A stretch of 64,000 bases of DNA. Origin: Hephaestia mangrovi. Lineage in GTDB: Bacteria; Pseudomonadota; Alphaproteobacteria; Sphingomonadales; Sphingomonadaceae. The notes below the pieces were generated by a model. The model saw only the letters and a program-made list of their open reading frames with translations, had not been told where the DNA came from and did no database searches. The position numbers and the translations under genes are program-made. The stretch's first letter is position 1. Each line of letters begins with the position of its first letter. Location of the stretch: assembly GCF_019880555.1 (NCBI RefSeq), contig NZ_JAINVU010000001.1:558001-622000 (forward strand), given 5' to 3'. Of the stretch, positions 8,473 to 16,937 are shown one piece after another.

Positions 8473-10032
8473 ATGGTGGATCATGCCCAGGACAATATCC
8501 TGATCGTCGATTTCGGCAGTCAGGTCACGCAACTCATCGCTCGCCGCGTTCGCGAAGCCGGTGTCTATAGCGAGATCGCTCCGTTCAACGCGGCGGAAGA
8601 AGCATTCGCGCGGTTGAAGCCCAAGGGCGTCATCCTCTCGGGCAGCCCCGCGTCGGTGGTCGATGAGGGCAGCCCGCGCATCCCACAGGTCATTCTCGAT
8701 TCGGGCCTGCCGCTACTGGGCATCTGCTACGGCCAGCAGGCGTTGATGACGCAGCTCGGCGGCGCGGTCGCGCGCGGCGATTCGGGTGAATTCGGCCACG
8801 CCTTCATCGACATCGAGGATGGTTGCGAGCTGTTCGACGGCTTGTGGTGCGAGGGCGAGAAACATCAGGTGTGGATGAGCCACGGCGACAAGGTCACCGA
8901 CCTCGCGCCGGGGTTCCGCATCGTCGCCTCGAGCCCCGGCGCGCCGTTCGCGGTGATCGCTGACGATGCGCGGCGCTATTACGCGATGCAGTTCCACCCC
9001 GAGGTCGTCCATACGCCCGACGGCGGGCGGCTGATCGCCAATTTCGCGCGCCATGTCTGCGGGCTTTCGGGCGACTGGACCATGGCCGAATTCCGCGACG
9101 CCAAGATTGCCGAGATCCGGCAGCAGGTCGGCAAGGGGCGGGTGATCTGCGGGCTTTCGGGCGGCGTCGATTCGGCGGTAGCGGCGGTGCTGATCCACGA
9201 AGCGATCGGCGAGCAGTTGACCTGCGTGTTTGTCGACCATGGCTTGATGCGCGCCGGTGAGGCCGATCAGGTCGTCAGCCTGTTCCGTGGCCATTACAAT
9301 ATCCCGCTCGTTCACGTGAACGCCGAAACGCTGTTCCTCAATGGCCTGGCCGGCGTTACCGACCCCGAGGCGAAGCGCAAGTTTATTGGTAAGACTTTCA
9401 TCGATATCTTTGAAGAGGAAGCCAAAAAGATCGGCGGCGCCGAGTTTCTCGCGCAGGGCACGCTTTATCCCGATGTGATCGAGAGCGTCAGTTTCACCGG
9501 CGGACCATCGGTGACGATTAAGAGCCACCACAATGTCGGCGGCCTCCCCGAGCGGATGAACATGAAGCTGGTCGAGCCGCTGCGCGACCTGTTCAAAGAC
9601 GAGGTGAGGGCGCTTGGCCGCGAGCTCGGCTTGCCCGAGATATTCGTCGGTCGCCATCCATTCCCCGGCCCCGGTCTCGCCATCCGCATTCCCGGCGAGG
9701 TGACCAAGGAACGCTGTGACATCCTGCGAAAAGCCGACGCCATCTATCTGGAAGAGATCAGGAATGCCGGGCTGTACGACGCCATCTGGCAGGCCTTTGC
9801 GGTGTTGCTGCCGGTACGCAGCGTCGGCGTGATGGGCGATGGGCGGACTTACGATTCGGTGCTCGCGCTACGGGCCGTCACTTCGACCGACGGCATGACC
9901 GCGGTGGCCTTCGAATTTCCCGGCGGTTTCCTGCCACGCGTCGCGACCCGCATCGTCAACGAAGTCCGCGGTATCAACCGCGTGACCTACGACTATACGT
10001 CCAAGCCGCCGGGCACGATTGAGTGGGAATGA
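8473..10032 (+). CDS. guaA: GMP synthase (glutamine-hydrolysing)
   Basis: This 519-residue enzyme converts XMP to GMP with ATP and glutamine in the cytoplasm. The N-terminal class I glutamine amidotransferase domain (about 8-195) has nucleophile Cys85 in GICYGQQ and His175/Glu177 in QFHPEV. The ATP-pyrophosphatase domain has the loop SGGVDS (229-234), and the C-terminal dimerisation domain ends with the XMP-binding [14 protein letters not shown]. The length is typical. It is the last clearly housekeeping gene before the sugar-utilisation block. Confidence 0.98.
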   Translation: MVDHAQDNILIVDFGSQVTQLIARRVREAGVYSEIAPFNAAEEAFARLKPKGVILSGSPASVVDEGSPRIPQVILDSGLPLLGICYGQQALMTQLGGAVARGDSGEFGHAFIDIEDGCELFDGLWCEGEKHQVWMSHGDKVTDLAPGFRIVASSPGAPFAVIADDARRYYAMQFHPEVVHTPDGGRLIANFARHVCGLSGDWTMAEFRDAKIAEIRQQVGKGRVICGLSGGVDSAVAAVLIHEAIGEQLTCVFVDHGLMRAGEADQVVSLFRGHYNIPLVHVNAETLFLNGLAGVTDPEAKRKFIGKTFIDIFEEEAKKIGGAEFLAQGTLYPDVIESVSFTGGPSVTIKSHHNVGGLPERMNMKLVEPLRDLFKDEVRALGRELGLPEIFVGRHPFPGPGLAIRIPGEVTKERCDILRKADAIYLEEIRNAGLYDAIWQAFAVLLPVRSVGVMGDGRTYDSVLALRAVTSTDGMTAVAFEFPGGFLPRVATRIVNEVRGINRVTYDYTSKPPGTIEWE

Positions 10033-10273
10033 TCGGGCGCGCTGCGGCGTAAAATCCGAGTGCGATATTCCGTTATTGTTATGTCACGCCCACAGACCAA
10101 TTGCACCGCCTCGAGACCGAACTCGCAGCCAAACCTTCTTCGCTTTTGACGATCTCAAATTACTATCTTGATATATCCGCCTTGGCGGGAAGTTCATAAT
10201 ATATTTGAAGTGCGATCGAGAGTGATTTAAGTAATATAATTACCTCTTTCCGAGGAGAGTAAATTCCTGCGAG
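10033..10273 (+). other. AT-richer spacer between convergent guaA and the cupin gene
   Basis: This 241-base stretch is clearly richer in A and T than its flanks, especially 10140-10262, with runs such as TAATATATTTG. No gene or strong terminator is evident; only a 5-bp hairpin (CCGCC/GGCGG, near 10180) is seen. It marks the left edge of the xylan locus. Confidence 0.5.
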
Positions 10274-11293
10274 TCACCTCCCGCGCAGCAATTGCATTAT
10301 CATCGCCCGGACGCTGCCGTAATTATTCTTCAGCGGACCCAATATGCCGTGCTTCTCACGCGGCAGGTGAGCCAGCGGGTGGCCACGCGGGCGGAACACA
10401 TAATGGTCGAAGAATGCCCGCCATGCGGCGCGCTCTGCTTCCGGCCTCTCGGCAATGGTGATCATCGCCAGCATCATCGCGGTGAAGGGCGCATCGGGGC
10501 CGGCCGCGAAGCCGTCCCACCAGAAGTTGACCATCAGGTTGCGGGGAGCCGTTGCCTGAACCTGATGCCACCATAATTTGGGCAGATAGAGCGCGTCCCC
10601 CGGGGCGAGATCGGCGATCAGCGCGCGATTGCGCGCGGCCGCGAAGCGCGGATAGCGGGGATCGTCCGCCGTGTTGCCTGCGGCCAGGCTCACTGGTTGC
10701 CCGGCCATGGTATGATCAAGCGGACCGACGTAGAGATCGCCGATCGCTTCGGGCGGGTACAATGTAAACCGCCGAGGGCCGCTTATCGCGCAGGCAAGAT
10801 TGTCATAGGTGTCGAAATGACACGCGACGTGTGAAACATTGCCGATCCATAGCCGCGGCTCAATCGACCGATCGATCAGGGCCAGCCGATTTTCCTCGGC
10901 GAAGCCGGGCACGAAGACCGAGGCTGGCAACGACCCCATATAGACCGTGGAGGCTGCCCGATCGGCGCAGGCCGCATCGATGCGATCCAAGGCCTGGCTC
11001 AAAGTCAGCATTTCGCGCTTGAAGTTGAAGCCCTCTAGGCCCTCGCCATAATGATATCTGCCGGCGATGGCGGTATCCCCGACGAAGGCCTCCGCAGTCG
11101 AACCCACGTCAAAGCGTAGCAGGTAGCGCGTCAGCACGGCCCAGGACTCCGCCGCTGCGCGGTAAGCGGGCCATCCGGTGCAAAGGCCTCTGATGATGAC
11201 TGGCTCGGCGGGTTCAGTGACGGCATGCCCGAAGGCTACTGCGTCAGCCAGCGCAGCAGCTGAGATTTCTCGGACGGGTTGGCCGTCAGCCAT
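10274..11293 (-). CDS. Cupin-8/JmjC-like Fe(II)/2-oxoglutarate oxygenase
   Basis: This 339-residue protein resembles JmjC-type protein hydroxylases. The jelly-roll core has the iron-binding triad His159 and Asp161 (in ACHFDTYDN) with His243 (in WWHQV). The start at 11293 is chosen because it gives MADGQPV and overlaps the end of the SapC-like gene by eight bases, which implies coupled translation. Family members hydroxylate proteins, RNA or small molecules, and the substrate here is unknown. Genes of this type recur beside SapC-like, tryptophan-halogenase-like and TonB-receptor genes in Caulobacter and sphingomonads (from memory), which matches this layout. Confidence 0.8.
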   Translation of the reverse strand: MADGQPVREISAAALADAVAFGHAVTEPAEPVIIRGLCTGWPAYRAAAESWAVLTRYLLRFDVGSTAEAFVGDTAIAGRYHYGEGLEGFNFKREMLTLSQALDRIDAACADRAASTVYMGSLPASVFVPGFAEENRLALIDRSIEPRLWIGNVSHVACHFDTYDNLACAISGPRRFTLYPPEAIGDLYVGPLDHTMAGQPVSLAAGNTADDPRYPRFAAARNRALIADLAPGDALYLPKLWWHQVQATAPRNLMVNFWWDGFAAGPDAPFTAMMLAMITIAERPEAERAAWRAFFDHYVFRPRGHPLAHLPREKHGILGPLKNNYGSVRAMIMQLLRGR

Positions 11294-11975
11294 GCCCTGG
11301 CGCCCTTGCCAACGCACGATTGCGATGAGCCGCCAACACGCCAATCTGTTTGAGCGAGCCGATCATCGTATAGGCAAGCTGTAACCAGCCTTTGCGAAAC
11401 AGCATCAGCGCGTCGGCATCACCAAGCTCCCGCAATCCATCGAGGCTTACCGTATATATTCCGGCAAGCGAGATACGCTCGCCATCGTCAAATCGAAGCG
11501 CGATATCGATTGGCTCGACGAGCCCAAGCGCGACCAGGGTTTCGACAAAGGCGTCCGTTTCTGAAAGCCCGGCTTTGAACGCGCCGAGAGCATGCTGTAC
11601 CTCGCGGAGACGTTCGGCCGGCGCGCCATCATCATCGAACAATGGGTCACCCGTACCGAAGCGCGGATGTTCGACGTCGATCGCAATTTGGTCGTCGACG
11701 ATAAAGAACCCCTCTCGAATGACGTCGAGCGGCCGAAAACCGGCGGCCCACGCCAGGCCGTCGCGCAACAAATTTTCGCCAGTCTTGAAGCCAAGAACCG
11801 CACCGGCATAGAATTTGCCGTTTTCGGGATTTTTCGACAGGATCACCGGGCATCGCGCCGCAGCAGCGGCGAATTCACCGGCAACGATCTGGACGAAATG
11901 GCGGTCGCCGAGGTCGGGCGGCCGAACCGCGAGCGCACGGTGAGCGCCTGCGTTGAGCAATTCGATCGTTGCCAC
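11286..11975 (-). CDS. SapC-family protein
   Basis: The 229-residue protein starts at GTG 11975, six bases after a strong GGAGGGG site; the open frame further upstream lacks such a signal. Features resembling the SapC family are the N-terminal AHRALAVRPPDLGDRHFVQIVAGEFAA-type segment (here about 10-36), CPVILSKNPENGKFYAGAVLGF and the C-terminal region that ends in a hydrophobic IGSLKQIG. SapC was named from an S-layer-protein secretion cluster, but its biochemical role is not established. The gene is co-transcribed with the downstream cupin gene and is divergent from the TonB receptor. Confidence 0.75.
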   Translation of the reverse strand: MATIELLNAGAHRALAVRPPDLGDRHFVQIVAGEFAAAAARCPVILSKNPENGKFYAGAVLGFKTGENLLRDGLAWAAGFRPLDVIREGFFIVDDQIAIDVEHPRFGTGDPLFDDDGAPAERLREVQHALGAFKAGLSETDAFVETLVALGLVEPIDIALRFDDGERISLAGIYTVSLDGLRELGDADALMLFRKGWLQLAYTMIGSLKQIGVLAAHRNRALARAPGHG

Positions 11976-12278
11976 TGCTTTCCCCTCCGCGGCCTGCAGC
12001 CGCTTTCTAACCGGGCTATTTGCTGCCGTCGATTCTACGGTGTCCCACCGGCCAATTTCGGTAGCGTTTAAACTCGGACAAATTCTTCTTGATAGCGATA
12101 CCTTGTTTTCGTAAGCTCCGCTCAAGCTCAATACAAGGGCAAGCGGCATTGAGGAGGGGGTGCAGATAGGACGCGCATCGCAGCGGTTTATCTAAATCCC
12201 TAAAAATAAAAGATTTAACAGCAAATTTCTCGTCATCTTTGCGCAATGGGATGACGAGAAAATCAAGGGGAGATGGAT
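11976..12278. promoter_or_regulatory. Divergent control region of the SapC-cupin and TonB receptor-halogenase operons
   Basis: This region of about 300 bases contains no gene and becomes AT-rich near 12190-12240. It carries one operator-like box (12091-12102). The receptor start is supported by AAGGGGAG at 12265-12272. I could not assign a confident -35/-10 pair for either direction. Confidence 0.55.
12091..12102 (+). promoter_or_regulatory. LacI-type operator box 1 (GATAGCGATACC)
   Basis: It matches 10 of 12 positions of the perfect palindrome GGTATCGATACC found upstream of the GH9 gene. Its place between the SapC and receptor genes could control both directions. Confidence 0.6.
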
Positions 12279-15200
12279 ATGAATAGCGATATCGAAAATA
12301 AAATCGGCGACCGAATTAGGTCGCGTAGGATCGATTGTCGGCGCCTGGCCGGAGCAACCAGTCTGATCGCCCTGGCCGTCGCCGCCCCCGCTTGGGCACG
12401 GCCGCTCCAGGTTAGTGTCAACACGGCGGCTGATGCGGCGGGCTCGGTATCGCAGGATCAGACGAGCGGGCAGTCGGGTCCCGCGGCTCCCGCTGCTCAG
12501 CAGGTAGCGCTCCCCTCCGATCAAGACCAGTCGAACGATATTATCGTCACCGGCATCATCGGCTCGTTGCAGCGCAACCTTGACGCCAAACGCGAGGCGC
12601 CTGGCGTCGTCGACGTGATCTCGTCCGAGGACATCGGCAAGTTTCCGGATTCGAACGTGGCGGCGTCGCTGCAGAGGCTGCCTGGCGTGTCGATCCAGCG
12701 TTCGGGCGTTCGGGGCGAGGCCAACGGCATCACCGTGCGCGGCTTCGGCGGTGATTTCAACACGACGCTGATCGACGGGCGGCAGATCTCCAGCGCCACC
12801 GGCGGTCGCTCGATCGATTTCACCACGGTCGGCTCCGAATTCATCGGCAGCTTGCAGTTGCTCAAGACTCCGGATGTATCGCTCAGTTCCAGTTCGATCG
12901 GCGCGACGCTCAACGTCGCCTATCCGAAGCCGATGGACAGGCCTGGTTTTCATGCCGCGGTATCTGCCGCCGGATCGCTGCAGGGCTATGCGGGCAAGAT
13001 CACGCCGGTGGTCGGCGGGCTGGTCAGTGACACGTTCGCCAACGACACGATCGGCGTGCTCGCCGACGTCATCTATACGCGCCATGACACGCAGACCAAT
13101 AATGTGTACGTCCACGGCTGGCCCGGCGGCTATTATGCGCCCTGTCAGCTTGCCGGCAGCACGGCGACGACCTGTTCGCCGACGAGCAACCCCGACGACG
13201 ACGCCTACGCCGACCCGAATAACCGCCAGACGGTCGTCGGTTGGTACGAACAGCAATATGGCGCGCAACAATCCTATACGCGTGACGAGCGCGTAGATGC
13301 GCGTCTCGCGCTGCAATGGCGTCCCGCGGACAATCTACTGTTCACGCTAGACGACAATTACTCGAACCAGAAAATCCGCACCGAAACGTTCGGCTTCGGC
13401 ATCTGGTTCAACCAAGGCAACATGCGCAACGTGGTGCTGGACGATAACGGCACAACGACGGACTTCACGCAGCCCAACTCGCAGACCGACTTCACCGCGG
13501 CGACCGACCGCACCTATCAGCGCAGCAACCAGGTTGGGCTGAATATGAAATGGGACATCGGCGACCATCTTCATGTCGAGGCGGATGGCGCCTATTCGAA
13601 GAGCGAACTCGATCCGGACGGCCGCTACAGCACCACCGATGCCGATGTCGGTTATGGCGGCGTTGGCATCGGACCGGCGCTAGGCATCTCGATCAAGGGC
13701 AACAGCAACGACACCATTCCGGTGCTGCACGATTACGGCGCTTTCGGCGATCCGTCGCGTTGGAGCGACGAGTCCGTGATCGGCTCGCATGTGGCCGTGG
13801 ACCAGGCGCCGCGGAATAGCGATACGCTCAAGCAATTTCGACTGAGCGCCGAGTGGAAGCAAGACGATTTCTCGTTGAAGATCGGCGGTTCGTACGTCGA
13901 CGATTCTTTCCATCTGAAAATGTACGACACCTTCACGAATAATTTCTGGCAGGCTTATTCCGGTTACGGGCCGGCCTCGGGAGGTGGTGGGGTCTCGATC
14001 CCGTCGGACCTGTTCCACGGTAAAGTAAGCACCGACAACTTTATTCCTGGATTCTCCGGTGCGCTACCGCCTGATCTGATCCGCCTGTCTGGCCCGGAAT
14101 ATCAGGCTTATCTGTCGAGCCTGGGTGATCCGTATCAGCAGAACATCCCGGGCTTCAATTATCCTGCCTCGGACGACAAAGGGAATGGGCTCAACAACTT
14201 CCACGGCACGTTCGACGTCCAACTGAGCCCGAGCAGTGTCCAGCATATTACCGAGAAGACGTGGGCCGGTTATGTGAGGGCGAATTTCGTCACCGACATC
14301 GGCAGCATGAGGTTCCACTTCAACGCCGGTGCCCGCGAAGAGATCACGCAGGTGCGCTCGAGCGGCCTCGGCCAGGTACCGACGAGTATCGCGCTGAACA
14401 AAGACGACCCGACATTGTTGACGGTTTCTTTCTCGCCGGACGTGGAACCGGTCACCACGGAGAGTAATTACTCCTATCTGCTGCCCAGCCTCGACATGAA
14501 GCTGGACATCACGGACAGGCTCGATGTGCGTTTCGATGCGTCGCGAACGCTGACGCGGCCGGCGCTCAACTTCCTCAATCCCGTGCTGAGCGTTCCGGTC
14601 GGTCCGCGGATCGGCGCGTTGACGGCGAGCGGCGGCAGTCCAAGGCTCAAGCCGTATCTTGCGGATAATTTCGATTTGGCCGCCGAATGGTTCTATGCGC
14701 GTAATTCCTATGCGTCGGTCGATTTCTTCCTCAAGAGTGTCAACAACTTCATCGTTCAGGGAACGCAGCGCCAGTCGATCAATGACCTGATCGATCCCAG
14801 CACCGGCACGCTCGCGCAGTTCGCGGTGTCGCAGCGAGTCAACGGCCCCAAGGCAACCGTGCGCGGTGTGGAACTCGCCTGGCAGCAGGTATTCGGCAAT
14901 TCGGGGTTCGGCTTCAACGCCAACGCCACCTTCGTCAACACGAACAAGCCGTATGACAACACCGATATCAGCCAGAGCGGGTTTGCCGTTACAGGTCTTG
15001 CCAACTCGGCGAATTTCGTGGGCTTCTATGATAAGAACGGATTGGAGGCTCGCGTCGCGGTCAACTGGCGCGACGAATATCTGCTCCAGTTCGGCCAAAC
15101 GCAGAACACGGGGCAGTTTGGATCGGAGCCAACGTTCGTCAACGCGAGTACCCAGGTCGATTTCAGTACGAGTTATCAGTTGACAAAGGCCGTCAACATA

Positions 15201-15323
15201 TTCTTCGACATGACCAACATCTTCAATGAGACGCAGAGCACTCATGGTCGCTTCAAGAACCAGCTGCTCGACGTCTATGGCTATGGCAGGCGGATTACCG
15301 CAGGTGTCCGCTACCACTTCTGA
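12279..15323 (+). CDS. TonB-dependent receptor, probable xylan-fragment transporter
   Basis: This outer-membrane receptor of about 1014 residues moves ligands into the periplasm with energy from TonB-ExbBD. ATG 12279 is preferred over 12273 because it sits seven bases after AAGGGGAG. A signal sequence ends near PAWARP, followed by a Pro/Gln linker and the TonB-box-like NDIIVTG. The plug domain shows EDIGKFPDSNVAASLQRLPGVSIQR and GITVRGFGGDFNTTLIDGRQ. A 22-strand barrel follows and ends with an aromatic residue (GVRYHF). It heads an operon with a halogenase-like gene and lies next to xylan-degrading enzymes, which is the basis for the substrate guess. Confidence 0.88.
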   Translation: MNSDIENKIGDRIRSRRIDCRRLAGATSLIALAVAAPAWARPLQVSVNTAADAAGSVSQDQTSGQSGPAAPAAQQVALPSDQDQSNDIIVTGIIGSLQRNLDAKREAPGVVDVISSEDIGKFPDSNVAASLQRLPGVSIQRSGVRGEANGITVRGFGGDFNTTLIDGRQISSATGGRSIDFTTVGSEFIGSLQLLKTPDVSLSSSSIGATLNVAYPKPMDRPGFHAAVSAAGSLQGYAGKITPVVGGLVSDTFANDTIGVLADVIYTRHDTQTNNVYVHGWPGGYYAPCQLAGSTATTCSPTSNPDDDAYADPNNRQTVVGWYEQQYGAQQSYTRDERVDARLALQWRPADNLLFTLDDNYSNQKIRTETFGFGIWFNQGNMRNVVLDDNGTTTDFTQPNSQTDFTAATDRTYQRSNQVGLNMKWDIGDHLHVEADGAYSKSELDPDGRYSTTDADVGYGGVGIGPALGISIKGNSNDTIPVLHDYGAFGDPSRWSDESVIGSHVAVDQAPRNSDTLKQFRLSAEWKQDDFSLKIGGSYVDDSFHLKMYDTFTNNFWQAYSGYGPASGGGGVSIPSDLFHGKVSTDNFIPGFSGALPPDLIRLSGPEYQAYLSSLGDPYQQNIPGFNYPASDDKGNGLNNFHGTFDVQLSPSSVQHITEKTWAGYVRANFVTDIGSMRFHFNAGAREEITQVRSSGLGQVPTSIALNKDDPTLLTVSFSPDVEPVTTESNYSYLLPSLDMKLDITDRLDVRFDASRTLTRPALNFLNPVLSVPVGPRIGALTASGGSPRLKPYLADNFDLAAEWFYARNSYASVDFFLKSVNNFIVQGTQRQSINDLIDPSTGTLAQFAVSQRVNGPKATVRGVELAWQQVFGNSGFGFNANATFVNTNKPYDNTDISQSGFAVTGLANSANFVGFYDKNGLEARVAVNWRDEYLLQFGQTQNTGQFGSEPTFVNASTQVDFSTSYQLTKAVNIFFDMTNIFNETQSTHGRFKNQLLDVYGYGRRITAGVRYHF

Positions 15324-15333
15324 CCTCCACCCT

Positions 15334-15375
15334 GCCGGGGATGTCGTGGTTGACATCCCCGGCAATTTGTCTTTG
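15334..15375 (+). terminator. Hairpin between the receptor and halogenase genes
   Basis: A perfect 12-bp stem (GCCGGGGATGTC, 15334-15345, with 15352-15363) is followed by AATTTGTCTTTG. It is an intrinsic terminator or attenuator that may lower halogenase expression relative to the receptor. It ends just before the halogenase start at 15384. Confidence 0.7.
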
Positions 15376-15383
15376 CTCGATCG

Positions 15384-16928
15384 ATGATGCAGCCGATCCG
15401 AAATATCGTGATTGTCGGCGGGGGAACCGCGGGTTGGCTGACCGCCGGCTTGATCGCGGCCAGGCATCGTGATCGAATGCCGGCCGGCTTCACGGTGACG
15501 CTGGTCGAATCCCCTAACACCCCGACGATCGGCGTGGGGGAGGGGACGTGGCCGACCCTGCGGACGACGCTGGCGCGTATCGGCGTTTCCGAGACCGACT
15601 TCTTCCGCGAATGCGATGCGGCATTCAAACAGGGCGCCCGCTTCGCGCGCTGGACCACCGGCGCCGACGATGACGCATATTACCACCCGCTGATGCTGCC
15701 GCAGGGCTTTCACCAGATCAATCTGGCGCCGCACTGGCTGGCGGCGGGAGACGGGCGCAGTTTCTGTGATGCGGTGAGCCCGCAGGGGCGGCTGTGCGAT
15801 GCCGGTCTCGCGCCCAAGACGATCGCCACGCCCGAATATGATGCGGTGGCGAACTATGCCTATCATCTCGATGCCGGCAAGCTCGGCGCGTTCCTGCAAA
15901 AGCATTGCTGTGAGCGGTTGGGCGTGCGCCACGTTCTCGCCGACGTGCAGCGGGTGGAACTGGCCGAGGGCGGTGACATCCGCAGCATCATCACCGAACA
16001 GGCGGGCGAGATCGAGGGCGATCTGTTCGTCGATTGCACCGGCTTCAAGGCGCTGCTGATCGGCGAGGCGCTGGGCGTGCCGTTCCGCGATTGCAGCGAC
16101 GTGCTGTTCTGCGATACCGCGCTCGCCGTCCGTTTGCCCTATGATTCCGAGATCAGCCCGATCGCCTCGCAGACGATCTCGACCGCGCAGTCGGCGGGCT
16201 GGATCTGGGACATCGGCCTGCCGACGCGGCGCGGCATCGGCCACGTCTATTCGAGCAGCCACATTGCCGACGACGATGCCGAGCGCGAGCTGCGCGCCTA
16301 TCTCGGCCCGGCGGGCAAGGATCTGTCGGTACGCAAGCTCAAGATCCGCGCCGGCCATCGCGAGACGTTCTGGAAGCGTAATTGCGTCGCGGTCGGGCTG
16401 GCCGCCGGGTTCCTAGAGCCGCTCGAAGCGTCGGCGATCGTGCTGATCGAGCTGTCGGCCAAGCTGATCGCGGAGCAGATGCCGGCGTGCCGCGAGGTGA
16501 TGGACGTGATCGCCTCGCGCTTCAACGCCACCACGCATTACCGCTGGGGCCGGATTATCGATTTCCTCAAGCTGCATTACGTGCTGACCAAGCGCACAGA
16601 CAGCGACTTCTGGCGCGACAATGTTCGGCCCGAGACGATCCCTGATCGGCTGCAGGAACTGCTGTTGCTGTGGCGCTATCAATCGCCCTGGTTCCACGAC
16701 GAGTTCGATCGCATCGAGGAAGTCTTCCCGGCCGCAAGCTACCAATACGTTCTCTACGGCATGGGCTACCAAACCGCGGTCGAGCCGGCGGCGTTACGCG
16801 GCGAGATGCGCGCTGCTGATCGGGCGATGCACGAGAACGCGGTTCAGACCGAGCGAATGCGCGCCGGCCTGCCGCGCCATCGCGAGCTTATCCAGAAAAT
16901 TCACGAGCACGGGCTGCAGCCGGTCTGA
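15384..16928 (+). CDS. Flavin-dependent tryptophan-halogenase-like protein
   Basis: The 514 residues fit the PrnA-type halogenase family. The N-terminal FAD-binding motif GGGTAGW lies at 12-18. Lys82, in KQGARF, is placed like the catalytic Lys of the family. The halogenase signature WxWxIP appears in altered form as WIWDIGLP (273-280), with Gly before Leu-Pro. Another conserved patch is GFLEPLEASAI. The reaction would use reduced FAD, O2 and halide, but many TonB-associated relatives have no known substrate. It follows the receptor by 60 bases. It is convergent with the acetyl esterase, and only nine bases separate the stop codons. Confidence 0.85.
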   Translation: MMQPIRNIVIVGGGTAGWLTAGLIAARHRDRMPAGFTVTLVESPNTPTIGVGEGTWPTLRTTLARIGVSETDFFRECDAAFKQGARFARWTTGADDDAYYHPLMLPQGFHQINLAPHWLAAGDGRSFCDAVSPQGRLCDAGLAPKTIATPEYDAVANYAYHLDAGKLGAFLQKHCCERLGVRHVLADVQRVELAEGGDIRSIITEQAGEIEGDLFVDCTGFKALLIGEALGVPFRDCSDVLFCDTALAVRLPYDSEISPIASQTISTAQSAGWIWDIGLPTRRGIGHVYSSSHIADDDAERELRAYLGPAGKDLSVRKLKIRAGHRETFWKRNCVAVGLAAGFLEPLEASAIVLIELSAKLIAEQMPACREVMDVIASRFNATTHYRWGRIIDFLKLHYVLTKRTDSDFWRDNVRPETIPDRLQELLLLWRYQSPWFHDEFDRIEEVFPAASYQYVLYGMGYQTAVEPAALRGEMRAADRAMHENAVQTERMRAGLPRHRELIQKIHEHGLQPV

Positions 16929-16937
16929 GCGGACGGC

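Noticed and set aside
10175..10195. Terminator after guaA (CCGCC/GGCGG)
   Set aside because: The stem has only five pairs and no T-run follows.
12060..12071. GGTAGCGTTTAA as a tenth operator
   Set aside because: Only the left half matches the consensus; the right half has no symmetry.
14064..16358. 764-residue minus-strand frame across the receptor and halogenase
   Set aside because: Its composition is that of a codon shadow, and both plus-strand genes are well supported.
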